Assembly: GCA_022511055.1 (NCBI GenBank)
Contig: JAFLSH010000001.1
Coordinates: forward strand, 1-33,674
Source of the DNA: Prevotella sp.
GTDB lineage: Bacteria; Bacteroidota; Bacteroidia; Bacteroidales; Bacteroidaceae
Direction of reading: 5' to 3'
DNA: 33,674 nt
Below the pieces are notes generated by a model. It saw nothing but the letters and a program-made list of their open reading frames with translations, was not told where the DNA came from and did not search any database. The translations under genes were made by a program, and so were the position numbers. Of this stretch, positions 9,501 to 17,450 are shown piece after piece. The stretch's first letter is position 1, and the number at the start of each line of letters is the position of its first letter.

Positions 9501-10375
9501 AGACCTTGCATGCCGATGTGGTTGTGTGTAAGCAAGAGATGAAGGGCATGACCGGCAGTGAGCTGTGCAACAAGATGAAGATGAATCCTGCCACAGACAA
9601 GGCCAAGTTCGTGCTGATGACTGACGGCAACTTGACACCGCAGGATATGAAGGCCATGAACATCTCCCTCTCTGCTGATGACTATTTGGCTAAGCCGTTT
9701 AACATGCAGGAAGCTGTCATGCGGTTTAACAGATTGTTGGGTCTTGGCTTCGTTGATATTGACAATAATCTTATCGAAGGCTCAGAGACACGCCTGTTGG
9801 AAAGCCACAATTCCAGCATGACAACGGCCACGGAAAGCATTGACCTGGGCGACTATGCTGCAGCTGGCTCCAATGAAAACGCGGCTTCCGCTGATGATGA
9901 GATGAGAATTGTGGAAACAAAGATACGGAGTAATAATCAACTGGTCAGACAAACTGCCCACTTCACCAGACCCGATGCGGAAACTGCGCCGGAAGGTGAG
10001 GAACAGTCAGACTATTTCAGCGAGTATTCTATGGCAGACTCAATGGATAGGCAGCTGCTGAAGAACATAGAGCAGTACGTTCTGCAAAACATGAGCCACG
10101 GCCAGATAAGTCTGGGCGAAATGGCGACCGCCATGGGCATGGGGCGTGTGCCGTTCTTCCATAAGATTCGGAACATTACGGGCAAGACGCCTGCGGAACT
10201 GGTGCGTGACTTGCGCCTGAAGCATGCTTGCATTTTGTTGAAACGTACCAATATCAACATGAGCGAGCTGGCTACCAACGTAGGATTCATGACTGGCGAG
10301 AACTTCATCACTGTGTTCAGGGAAAAGTTCGGATTATCGCCGCTCGAATACAGGCTTAAACACCGTAAAGCATGA
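6590..10375 (+). CDS. Degenerate hybrid two-component regulator: propeller sensor, receiver-like and AraC domains, no kinase
   Basis: The 1261 residues carry an N-terminal signal/anchor and a two-component propeller (RGLTSSQVNCILKDSRGYMW, then many repeats to about 690). A Y_Y_Y domain (about 690-777), one membrane helix (about 782-799), a receiver-like domain (about 933-1053), an acidic Ser/Ala-rich linker (about 1056-1151) and an AraC HTH (1152-1261) follow. This is the HTCS layout, but only about 130 residues separate helix and receiver, and no ATP-binding kinase motifs are seen. The DHp-like segment reads ADDLRQPMS where active kinases have SHDLRTPLS, so the phospho-His is Asp (D832). The receiver keeps the acidic pair D938/D939 and K1035, but the phospho-Asp is Lys (K981). 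Signalling is probably by ligand or conformation, not phosphorylation. The stop overlaps the next gene (ATGA). Confidence 0.9.
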   Translation: MMKKLFIASLLLILPMAVTAVYLFKTLDARRGLTSSQVNCILKDSRGYMWFGTPAGLYRYDGYTFKNFQCDSQDGSSLPDSYINSIQEALDGNLWVRTPSGYCLYNPQTESFERDMKLVFSRMGIERVPAIVYIDKHKNLWGYIPNKGVLCYNMQQQLLYEFGYTDDAHGVPQGNICSISECRDGALIVYDDGRIVCCDVMHQQHTVWATSEIAARKLRRSSSLRAFADQMDNIWLYGQGTLFVYNKSANSWNTDFGNRLGLTGVGVDNAINGMGSDKSGNIWIGSDRLGLLRMNATTYEMESVWARSINDVRKNDDGIRVQSLYIDDTDLIWVGTEKSGVAYSGKSIYRFQSNLIGDVTAIAQDANGRVWYGTSDKGLLDYNGELASLKVSCITSAPDGSLWVGSKQNGLTRIKDGATHVYSLAKDSLKTLIDDHVNALCTDKVGNLWIATSGGLQVYNHRMNTFSTYTRENGKLQTNNITALFYGTDNKLLIGTGEGLSIMDLTTTEIKHLTGNSTHMKPFTNNYVTQVYEDSRGLIWVGTREGLNILYPQNDTLKYLTEKQGLCNNNICGITEDKKHNMWVTTSNGVSRIVVQRNQEESYSYGLYNYDTTDGLQSNEFNPGAILTKTDGNVLLGGLRGVNWTSQEVNSDTETLPKVMLTQLFFGEQEVLTGHEYDGIVPLPQALNETNKIALKNSQNTFTIKFAAGNYNQSERLQFMYWMEGLDSDWRNGDALSHGVTFHDLSSGNYVLHVKAISAEGAVSNQERTLEIHIDRPWYLSWWMIFIYASLIIVILYIWKIGINQAKEIKNRKGAVIMELKRQREEIKSTADDLRQPMSRMAGIIGNLSEKEKSLEEREQLNALHSQMLQIITRVSDMQMALEHPEEKAKAAVHKRYELNAKGELELPEAVNETLTSEFRPRQNVDMPTAKFVVIFIDDNEDFLKFTSARLRNVYNLHVYNNIIKAAEDLETLHADVVVCKQEMKGMTGSELCNKMKMNPATDKAKFVLMTDGNLTPQDMKAMNISLSADDYLAKPFNMQEAVMRFNRLLGLGFVDIDNNLIEGSETRLLESHNSSMTTATESIDLGDYAAAGSNENAASADDEMRIVETKIRSNNQLVRQTAHFTRPDAETAPEGEEQSDYFSEYSMADSMDRQLLKNIEQYVLQNMSHGQISLGEMATAMGMGRVPFFHKIRNITGKTPAELVRDLRLKHACILLKRTNINMSELATNVGFMTGENFITVFREKFGLSPLEYRLKHRKA

Positions 10376-11640
10376 AAGCTGGACAACATTTGTGGGCGAG
10401 AACGACCTTATTAGTCGTTCTCGCCTGTATATCTACGACACTCAAAGCCCAGTCCAGCGACTCCCTTATCTTGGAGAGCTTGCGCAGCGAAGGATTCCAT
10501 TTCACCGCCGGCAACCATGTTCGGCTGCTCATGTCTGGGCAGGAGAAATTCGATGATATGTTTGAGAGTATTCGGCAGGCTCGCCACAGCATTCATCTTG
10601 AGTATTTCAATTTCCGAAACGACAGCATTGCTTCTGCCCTTTTTGACTTGCTCCGCATGAAGCGGCAGGAAGGCGTGGAAGTCCGCACGCTCTTTGACGG
10701 TTTCGGAAACGACTCGAATAATCAGCCATTGCAGAAGAAACACATCAAAGCCCTGCGTGAAGATGGCATTGATATCCATGAGTTTGACCCCATTCGTTTT
10801 CCATGGGTAAACCACATCTGGCCCCGTGACCACCGTAAGATTGTGGTCATTGATGGCTGCATAGCCTACACGGGAGGTATGAATGTAGCCGACTACTACA
10901 TAGAAGGCACGGAGCAAGTGGGTGAGTGGCGGGATATGCACTGCCGCATTGAAGGCCCTGCCGTTAATGACCTTCAGGACATCTTCTGCCATATATGGAA
11001 GAAAACCACCGGCGAAACCATTGACGGCCCGCAGTATTTCGGTGGCAGCCCTGTGGGAAATCAGGTTGTTGGCATTGTCAACCGCGAGCCGGGCACAGTC
11101 TACACCCCGGAAGGCTCGCTGCTGGGGCGGCATAACGCCATGCGCCAGCTGTATATCACGGCGATAGACAATGCCCGGGATTCCCTGAAGCTCATCAATC
11201 CTTATTTCACGTTGGTGCCTTCTGTCACCAAGGCGCTGAAAAGAGCCATTCGCCGCGGGGTAAAGGTAGAAATCATGGTGTCTGCAAAGAGTGACATTCC
11301 GTTGACACCTGATGTGGTCTACTATAATGCCCATCGCCTGATGAAGCGTGGCGCTGATGTCTGGCTCTACGAGCCCGGCTTTCACCACTCCAAGATTATG
11401 ATGGTCGATGGGCGGCTTTGTACGGTTGGGTCAGCAAACTTAGATGCCCGTAGTCTGCGTTTCGACTATGAGGAGAATGCCGTTATCAGCAGCCCGGCAG
11501 TCACTCAGCAGCTTGACTCCCTGTTTAATGCTGACAAGCAGAAGAGTTTCTATCTGACCCCTCAGACATGGCGGGAGTTCCGCTCGCCTTGGAAACGTTT
11601 TGTTGGCTGGGCTGGCCATCTGCTTCAGCCCTGGCTTTGA
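10372..11640 (+). CDS. Phospholipase D-family protein, cardiolipin-synthase-like, with signal peptide
   Basis: Two PLD catalytic motifs (HxKxxxxD) are intact: HRKIVVID beginning at H154, and HSKIMMVD beginning at H339, each followed by the usual glycine/asparagine strand (GGMN; GSANLDARS). The 422-residue length and spacing fit cardiolipin synthases, which join two phosphatidyl lipids. Bacterial ClsA proteins usually start with two membrane helices; here the N terminus is a signal peptide (TTLLVVLACISTTLKAQ), implying an exported or periplasm-facing enzyme. Its ATG overlaps the stop of the preceding regulator (ATGA), so the two are probably translated together. Other PLD-type transphosphatidylation or hydrolysis reactions are possible. 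Confidence 0.85.
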   Translation: MKAGQHLWARTTLLVVLACISTTLKAQSSDSLILESLRSEGFHFTAGNHVRLLMSGQEKFDDMFESIRQARHSIHLEYFNFRNDSIASALFDLLRMKRQEGVEVRTLFDGFGNDSNNQPLQKKHIKALREDGIDIHEFDPIRFPWVNHIWPRDHRKIVVIDGCIAYTGGMNVADYYIEGTEQVGEWRDMHCRIEGPAVNDLQDIFCHIWKKTTGETIDGPQYFGGSPVGNQVVGIVNREPGTVYTPEGSLLGRHNAMRQLYITAIDNARDSLKLINPYFTLVPSVTKALKRAIRRGVKVEIMVSAKSDIPLTPDVVYYNAHRLMKRGADVWLYEPGFHHSKIMMVDGRLCTVGSANLDARSLRFDYEENAVISSPAVTQQLDSLFNADKQKSFYLTPQTWREFRSPWKRFVGWAGHLLQPWL

Positions 11641-11678
11641 GCATCCGTTGACCATCGAAGAGAAAACAAGGGAAAGAT

Positions 11679-12806
11679 ATGAGAAACAAGACCATTTCCA
11701 TCATGAAAGCGCTGGCCATTATTCTGATGGTTATCGGCCATGCTGACAGCCCCAGCCGGCTGACGGCGTTTCTCTATGAGTTCCACATGCCGCTGTTCTT
11801 TGTCTGTGCCGGTTTCTTTTTCTCTCTTAGATATCTCAGTCAGGAAGCCACTTTTGTCAAGCGCCGCTTCAAGGGACTTTATCTTCCGTTCCTGAAGTGG
11901 TCTGTGTTTTTCTTGCTGATTCATAACCTGATGTTTGACATTGGTCTGCTCAATGAGCGCTATGGCAACTGGAGTGGCGGGGTTACTCATCCGTACACCT
12001 GGCATCAGGCGCAGCAGCGGCTGTGGAACATAGTAACGGCCATGGGCGGCTACGATGAGTTCCTTTGTGGCGCTTTCTGGTTTTTCCGCGCTTTGTTGGT
12101 GGCCAGCATCAGCTGGTTAGTGGTCTACAAGTTGGCCGACTGGGCTGCAGGCAAGATGGCTTCCCGCAGAAAGCTGCCTTGCCAGACATTGCTCACCACT
12201 TTGCTGTGCTGTCTCTTCTTTCTGTTCCTTGCCGGATGGAAGACCTATGCGGGGCTGCGCATTGTCAACTTGGTACAGGGCGGCTATCGCGACCTTATGG
12301 GCGCTTTCTTCTTTGGTTGTGGTTTCCTGTTCCGCCAGTTGCGCCCCCTCTATCGCCCCCGCTGGTGGAATACGTTGCTGTTTGCAGCTGTTGTAGCCTG
12401 GTTTTCAGTCTATGCCACGGCCAACATGAACTGGAAATCCACCTTCGACCAGTTTTTGTGGCTGCCCATTCCAGCCTTGTGCGGTTGCTTGATGACCTAT
12501 AACATAGCCTCTTTTCTTGAGCGCCGGCCAGGCCCGCTTCGCAGTTTCCTGTGCTTCTGTGGCGACAACACCTTGCCGATTTTTGTCTTCCATATCATCA
12601 GCTTCAAGTTGGTGAGTGCCTTGAAAATCATGTACTATGGCATGGATTGGCAGCAAATAGGCTGCCACATGGTCATTCACGACCATGCCCACGAGGATTA
12701 TTTCTGGATTTTATATACCATTGTGGGTGTTGGCCTGCCCTTGCTCTGCACTTGGTGCTGGCAACGAATATCCCAGTCCAGAAAGCTGCGCGTGAAGGAA
12801 TTCTAA
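11679..12806 (+). CDS. Acyltransferase 3-family integral membrane protein
   Basis: The 375 residues form about ten hydrophobic segments. The family signature at the N terminus includes ILMVIGHADSP (the conserved His in helix 1) and FHMPLFFVCAGFFFS; the Arg-rich KRRFKGLYLPFLKW follows. Members transfer acyl groups (often acetyl) to sugars of lipopolysaccharide, capsule, peptidoglycan or other extracytoplasmic acceptors; the acceptor is unknown here. It starts 38 bp after the PLD gene on the same strand and probably belongs to the same transcript. It ends 31 bp before the convergent TPR gene. Confidence 0.85.
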   Translation: MRNKTISIMKALAIILMVIGHADSPSRLTAFLYEFHMPLFFVCAGFFFSLRYLSQEATFVKRRFKGLYLPFLKWSVFFLLIHNLMFDIGLLNERYGNWSGGVTHPYTWHQAQQRLWNIVTAMGGYDEFLCGAFWFFRALLVASISWLVVYKLADWAAGKMASRRKLPCQTLLTTLLCCLFFLFLAGWKTYAGLRIVNLVQGGYRDLMGAFFFGCGFLFRQLRPLYRPRWWNTLLFAAVVAWFSVYATANMNWKSTFDQFLWLPIPALCGCLMTYNIASFLERRPGPLRSFLCFCGDNTLPIFVFHIISFKLVSALKIMYYGMDWQQIGCHMVIHDHAHEDYFWILYTIVGVGLPLLCTWCWQRISQSRKLRVKEF

Positions 12807-12837
12807 GCCTTACGGTATTTGGAGCTTGCGATGGTTT

Positions 12838-15024
12838 TCAGACACTCTCCAGCAAGTCAGTCATAAGCCATATTTCCACATCATTGATGCCGTTGCTTGT
12901 TAGCAGTTCATAGCTGTTGTCAAAGAACTCCCTGACAGGGTCAAACTCGCCTTTCTGCGAATCGGCATAGGTCTTGAACATGTCGGCAGCCTTTTCAATG
13001 TCATGCTTCAGCCAAAGGCAGTAGCCGTAGTTCAGCCAGTCTATCGCTTCGTGGTCTTTGTAGCTCACCAGTCTGGCATACATCTTTTCCGCCTGTTCCA
13101 GCTTGCCTGCCCCCACCAATGCCCATGCCAGCACGTGCATGACCTGCTGGTTTTCGGCGTGGTTGTAGTGCAGTTCATAGAGAGGCTCGACCACTTCTTC
13201 ATAGCAGGCTTCTTGAATCTTGCAAATAGCCCAGTTCACCAGGTATTTGTTCTTGTCGCCGTGCATCTCGTAGAGCCGTTTGTAGGTCTCTGCCGCCTTG
13301 TCAAAATGCCCAGACTTGGTTTCGCACTTGGCATATAGCGCCAATGCCTGCTCGTTCCCAGGCTCTCTTTCCAGAACTTCCTCTAATTCACTCTTGGCAG
13401 CCTCATGGGCCTTGAGCTTGATTTTTGTCTTGGCACTTAACATCTGAAGCTCCACATTGCCTGCCACCGTGCAATACGACAATACCGCCTCTGCTTCCTC
13501 ATACATCTTTTGCCTGAAAAAGAACTTGGCCATGCTCCCAAGGTCGGCAGCCACGCCGCTGGAAAGGCAGATGGGCGACTTTAATATGAAGCTGCAGTTT
13601 TCCTTTTCGTCAAATGGGCTCAGGAAGTCATTGCGCTGTGGCAGCAGCTTGAAGAAACGGTAGAGCGACTGCAAGTAAATGCGCCTCAGATATTCCGGGC
13701 GCTGCTTGTCTTCATCGTTCAGCTCCACCTCAGCCATGCGGGCCTCGCCTCTTTCCATCATCTCGATGAAGTTTGCCGGCAGCTTGTCGACAACATGGCC
13801 AAAGGCCAGCGCCAGCGAGTATTTGTCACTGTCACAGAAGGGGCCCGTGTTCATCAGCATTTTTAACGTCTTGGCCACCTTGCTTTTCTGCCATATATGT
13901 TCCACTCCTGGGTGCTGTTCATAGAATGGCATGAGCCAGTTACATGTATCGTAGAAGAACGGGAAACGCTTCATCTGGGCAAATCCGCCGAAATAGATGT
14001 CTGCCCCTGTTCGCTGCATCTCTGCCATGCGGCTCATGGCGGCTTCCATCCGTTCCATTCGGCGTTCCGACTCCTCTGGCCGCAGAATATTCTCCAGCGG
14101 GTCTTCTTCAGTCTCCTCTATCCCGTCTCTGGTAACGCGCAAGTGGTTGCCTTTCATCAGTTCCGGGATAATTTCATCATGCATCACCCGCGTGTCATCC
14201 TCAGTCTTCAGGCAGAACACCAGCTGTTTTTGCAGCTCGATGATTTCCTCTCTGTTTCGCTTGATGGCCAGCAGGTGCTTGACCGCTTCATTTTGTTCTG
14301 TGAAAATCTCTGACACGCATGGCTTGAGCCCAAACACCCAGCCCACCAGGGCGCGCTGCCGGACAGCCTCATCTCTTGACTGGTTGTAGACAATCATGAG
14401 CAGCAGCAGCTTGTTGATGTCATAGGCTTGCAGCAGTGACAGTGTTATTGCGCTGACTATCAGCTGCTGGTCAATGGTGTCAATCGTTGGCGACAGCAGT
14501 ATCTGCCTGAAACCCTCGGCTTTACCATCGTTCCATAGTTTTGAGGTAACGATGTAGTTGAACGTGTCGCGCATGACTTCATAATGCTCCTGGTACAGCC
14601 GTTTCCGCTGTTCATCTTGCTTGTTTGCCGGCTCCAGTTCCAGCATGGCCACGTTGCTTACGAAGTTTTCCAGGTCTTGGCGCAAGAGCGAGACCGACCA
14701 GTCTTTGCGGTGGCTGCGGGCATAGGAGCGCATGCTGCTCAGCGATGCCGTATTGCGGACACGGTAGTGGATGCTGATGTTGGTGGCCAGCTGGAAAGCC
14801 TGTCTGACAAGCCTTTTGTAGACATCAGTGCGCTGTGGGTCTGCGAAGCCCCGCTGCCAGTAGTCTTTCATCAGCTTGTAGTCAGCCATGATTATCTGTA
14901 GCTGCTCTGAAGCTGAGGGGTGCGGGTAGGTCAGCAGGTAGTTCTCCAGTCCTTCAAGCCCCTTCTTCAGATTATCTTGCAGCAGGCACTCCATGATGCC
15001 TTCCAGAATTTCTTGTCTTATCAT
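12838..15024 (-). CDS. Tetratricopeptide-repeat protein of unknown function
   Basis: The 728-residue protein has no signal peptide or membrane segment and looks cytoplasmic. The C-terminal third (about 500-700) contains TPR-type helix pairs such as YEEAEAVLSYCTV, PGNEQALALYAKCETKSGHF, AAETYKRLYEMHGDKN and LEQAEKMYARL. The N-terminal two thirds are helical without a domain I recognise; residues about 305-340 are highly charged and Met-rich (RRMERMEAAMSRMAEMQR). It lies 42 bp downstream of the lipoprotein gene on the same strand and is probably co-transcribed. TPR arrays suggest a scaffold role; no partner can be named. Confidence 0.75.
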   Translation of the reverse strand: MIRQEILEGIMECLLQDNLKKGLEGLENYLLTYPHPSASEQLQIIMADYKLMKDYWQRGFADPQRTDVYKRLVRQAFQLATNISIHYRVRNTASLSSMRSYARSHRKDWSVSLLRQDLENFVSNVAMLELEPANKQDEQRKRLYQEHYEVMRDTFNYIVTSKLWNDGKAEGFRQILLSPTIDTIDQQLIVSAITLSLLQAYDINKLLLLMIVYNQSRDEAVRQRALVGWVFGLKPCVSEIFTEQNEAVKHLLAIKRNREEIIELQKQLVFCLKTEDDTRVMHDEIIPELMKGNHLRVTRDGIEETEEDPLENILRPEESERRMERMEAAMSRMAEMQRTGADIYFGGFAQMKRFPFFYDTCNWLMPFYEQHPGVEHIWQKSKVAKTLKMLMNTGPFCDSDKYSLALAFGHVVDKLPANFIEMMERGEARMAEVELNDEDKQRPEYLRRIYLQSLYRFFKLLPQRNDFLSPFDEKENCSFILKSPICLSSGVAADLGSMAKFFFRQKMYEEAEAVLSYCTVAGNVELQMLSAKTKIKLKAHEAAKSELEEVLEREPGNEQALALYAKCETKSGHFDKAAETYKRLYEMHGDKNKYLVNWAICKIQEACYEEVVEPLYELHYNHAENQQVMHVLAWALVGAGKLEQAEKMYARLVSYKDHEAIDWLNYGYCLWLKHDIEKAADMFKTYADSQKGEFDPVREFFDNSYELLTSNGINDVEIWLMTDLLESV

Positions 15025-15066
15025 AAAAATTGACCAATTTAGTTTACTGTTAGGGTGGTTGCGGCT

Positions 15067-15984
15067 TTATTTGTCCTTCAGCCATTGCGCGGCCCTGTCT
15101 ATGTCATGCTGCCGTGGCGGTTGCGCATGCGGGAATTTCAGCTGTGGCAGCGAATCGACCACGGCCGGTTTCAGGCTCAGGTATTTCTCTATTAACCCCC
15201 GGTAGGCCGGCAACCCCTTGTCGTTCAGCGAGTCGCATGCCTGGTTGTAAGCCTTGACCATCAGGTCAAGCTGCTCTTGCCGCTTTTCGTTGGCCAGTGG
15301 GCGCTCGCACGCCACGATAACGCCCAGCTGCAAATCCATCTGCCTGGTGTCCATCAGCACCCGGTGCTTTGCCACGCGTGCCGCCGTGGCTTGCGGCTCA
15401 GTCATGAAAAGCGCATCCATGGTGTTCGTTTGCAGCATCTGCAACCTGACCAGCACATCGTTAATCTGCACGCGGAACACCCGTTCTGTCTTTAGCTTGG
15501 CCGAGTCTACCAGCGCATCGCTCAGCAAGTCAGTGGCCGAATAGCGTGTCATGGCCACCATCTTGTCATCTAAGTCTTTCAGCTGCCGCAGGCGCGCCTG
15601 CCGCCTGGTTATCAGCTGCCAGTAGGTGTTGGTGGCGGCGATATAGCGCAGCGGCGTTCCCTGCTTCTGCAGTCGTTCTGCCCTTACCAGGTCGGTAATG
15701 CTCACTTCCACGCGCCCCCGCTGCATGGCCGTGTCGCAGTCCATCTGTGCCGTGAAGAATTTAAGCCTTACGTTCACGCCTAACTGGTCGAAGATGCCCC
15801 GCTCTTGCGCAACGTAGAAGGGCATGCAGTCGAGTGTTGGCATGACGGCAATCTTCAGTGCCGCTGAATCCTCGCGCCACAGCTTTTTCTGTTGGGCGCG
15901 TGTCTGCCGCTTGGTTTCTTGGTAGCTCTGACCGCATGCTGCCATCAGCAGCACGGCCATCAGGATGAATGGGAAACGTTTCAT
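15067..15984 (-). CDS. NMT1/THI5-like substrate-binding lipoprotein (orphan)
   Basis: The product, about 305 residues, starts KRFPFILMAVLLMAAC, a lipoprotein signal peptide with Cys17. It continues in the NMT1/SsuA/ThiY periplasmic-binding fold: LKIAVMPTLDCMPFYVAQERGIF, DVAM-like motif DTAMQRGRVEVSITD, and YIAATNTYWQLITR. Relatives bind thiamine precursors, sulfonates, nitrate or similar small molecules for ABC import. No ABC permease or ATPase gene is nearby. The start at 15984 is set by the signal peptide and by a -7 box 6 nt upstream; the open frame upstream of it only shadows radA. It is divergent from radA and followed by the TPR gene. Confidence 0.8.
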   Translation of the reverse strand: MKRFPFILMAVLLMAACGQSYQETKRQTRAQQKKLWREDSAALKIAVMPTLDCMPFYVAQERGIFDQLGVNVRLKFFTAQMDCDTAMQRGRVEVSITDLVRAERLQKQGTPLRYIAATNTYWQLITRRQARLRQLKDLDDKMVAMTRYSATDLLSDALVDSAKLKTERVFRVQINDVLVRLQMLQTNTMDALFMTEPQATAARVAKHRVLMDTRQMDLQLGVIVACERPLANEKRQEQLDLMVKAYNQACDSLNDKGLPAYRGLIEKYLSLKPAVVDSLPQLKFPHAQPPRQHDIDRAAQWLKDK

Positions 15985-15990
15985 TGAGTG

Positions 15991-16022
15991 CAAAATTACG
16001 AAAAAAACTTGTAACAACGAAA
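15991..16022 (-). promoter_or_regulatory. Promoter of the substrate-binding lipoprotein gene
   Basis: On the minus strand TTTC (-33, 16022-16019), a 20-bp spacer and TAATTTTG (-7, 15998-15991). The -7 ends 6 nt before the ATG. It overlaps the radA promoter that runs the other way. Confidence 0.6.
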
Positions 16023-16039
16023 ACTTTTTAGTAATTTTG
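16008..16039 (+). promoter_or_regulatory. radA promoter
   Basis: CTTG (-33, 16008-16011), a 20-bp spacer and TAATTTTG (-7, 16032-16039), with the ATG 8 nt beyond. The two divergent promoters interleave within about 50 bp, so RNA polymerase probably cannot occupy both at once. Confidence 0.65.
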
Positions 16040-16047
16040 TGGCAATT

Positions 16048-17445
16048 ATGGCAAAAGACAAAGTTCAGTATGTCTGCTCCAACTGCGGACAAGAGTCGCC
16101 CAAGTGGATTGGCAAGTGCCCTGCCTGTGGCCAGTGGAACACCTTCAAGGAGATTCGTGTGGCTGACACCCGCCAGCCTGCGGCTGCCCATGCCGCCGCT
16201 GTGGCCGGCCATGCGCTTCGCCAGTCAAAGCCTCTCAGGCTGAGTGAGATATCTTCAAAAGACGACCCCCGCATAGACCTCTATGACGCAGAGCTGAATC
16301 GTGTGCTTGGCGGCGGTCTTGTGCCCGGCTCGTTGGTGCTTTTGGGCGGAGAGCCGGGCATAGGCAAGTCTACCCTGTCACTACAGACAGCGCTTCAGCT
16401 GACTGACCGCCGCGTGCTGTATATCAGCGGCGAGGAAAGCGCCCATCAGCTGAAGATGCGCGCCGAGCGGCTCATGGAAGGGCAGGGGAGCAGGGATGCC
16501 TCCGCCCTTCTCATTCTCTGCGACAACAGTCTGGAGTCCATCTTTGACCACATTCGCGACATCCGCCCGGAGCTGGTTATCATTGACTCCATTCAGACTA
16601 TCATGACCGAGAACGTAGACTCTTCTGCCGGCTCCATCGCTCAGGTTCGCGAGTGTGCTTCGGCCCTGCTGCGCTTCGCCAAGACTTCCGGCGTGCCTGT
16701 CATTCTGATTGGCCATATCACCAAGGAGGGCACTTTGGCCGGCCCCAAGATTCTGGAGCATATTGTCGACACGGTTATCCAGTTCGAGGGCGACCAGCAC
16801 CATCTCTACCGTATTCTCCGCTCCATTAAAAACCGCTTTGGCTCCACCTCTGAGTTAGGCATCTATGAGATGCAGCAGACGGGGCTCCGGCAGGTGGCCA
16901 ATCCCTCTGAGTTGCTGCTTACCCAAGACCGCGATGGGCTGTCTGGTGTGGCTATCTCATCAGCCATAGAGGGTGCGCGGCCGTTCCTTGTTGAGACACA
17001 GGCACTTGTTGCCAGTGCCGCCTATGGCACTCCGCAGCGGCAAGCCACTGGCTTCGACCAGCGGCGGCTCAATATGCTGTTGGCTGTGCTTGAGCGCCGT
17101 GTCGGCTTCAAGCTCATGCAGAAAGACGTGTTCCTTAACATTGCCGGCGGACTGCGCGTGACCGATTTGGCCATGGACCTCTCGGTCATTGCCGCTGTTC
17201 TCTCGTCTAATGTCGACACGCCCATTGATGCAGGCTGGTGTCTCTGCGGCGAAGTGGGACTGAGTGGCGAGGTGCGCCCCGTGGCACGGATAGAGCAGCG
17301 CATCGGCGAGGCACAGAAGCTCGGCTTCACCGACCTGATTCTGCCTTACCATAATTTCCAGGGGCTTGACCGGCGCCGCTTCCCCAACATCAATCTCCAC
17401 CCGGTGCGTAAGGTTGAGGAAGCCCTGCGGGCGCTGTTCGGCTAA
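16048..17445 (+). CDS. radA: DNA repair protein RadA (Sms)
   Basis: RadA is a hexameric RecA-like branch-migration helicase used in recombinational repair. The product, about 465 residues, is the usual length. Visible are the N-terminal four-Cys zinc finger (CSNCGQ...GKCPACGQW), Walker A GGEPGIGKST, the RadA-specific KNRFGSTSELGIYEM motif, and the C-terminal Lon-like domain ending LGFTDLILP. The ATG at 16048 (MAKDK) is preferred over an in-frame GTG at 16039, which overlaps the -7 box. It converges with queC; a terminator lies between them. Confidence 0.97.
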   Translation: MAKDKVQYVCSNCGQESPKWIGKCPACGQWNTFKEIRVADTRQPAAAHAAAVAGHALRQSKPLRLSEISSKDDPRIDLYDAELNRVLGGGLVPGSLVLLGGEPGIGKSTLSLQTALQLTDRRVLYISGEESAHQLKMRAERLMEGQGSRDASALLILCDNSLESIFDHIRDIRPELVIIDSIQTIMTENVDSSAGSIAQVRECASALLRFAKTSGVPVILIGHITKEGTLAGPKILEHIVDTVIQFEGDQHHLYRILRSIKNRFGSTSELGIYEMQQTGLRQVANPSELLLTQDRDGLSGVAISSAIEGARPFLVETQALVASAAYGTPQRQATGFDQRRLNMLLAVLERRVGFKLMQKDVFLNIAGGLRVTDLAMDLSVIAAVLSSNVDTPIDAGWCLCGEVGLSGEVRPVARIEQRIGEAQKLGFTDLILPYHNFQGLDRRRFPNINLHPVRKVEEALRALFG

Positions 17446-17450
17446 GAGCC

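Noticed and set aside
15985..16212. Upstream extension of the lipoprotein open frame over radA
   Set aside because: The extension has no signal peptide and is antisense to the conserved radA zinc finger; the lipoprotein signal starts at 15984.
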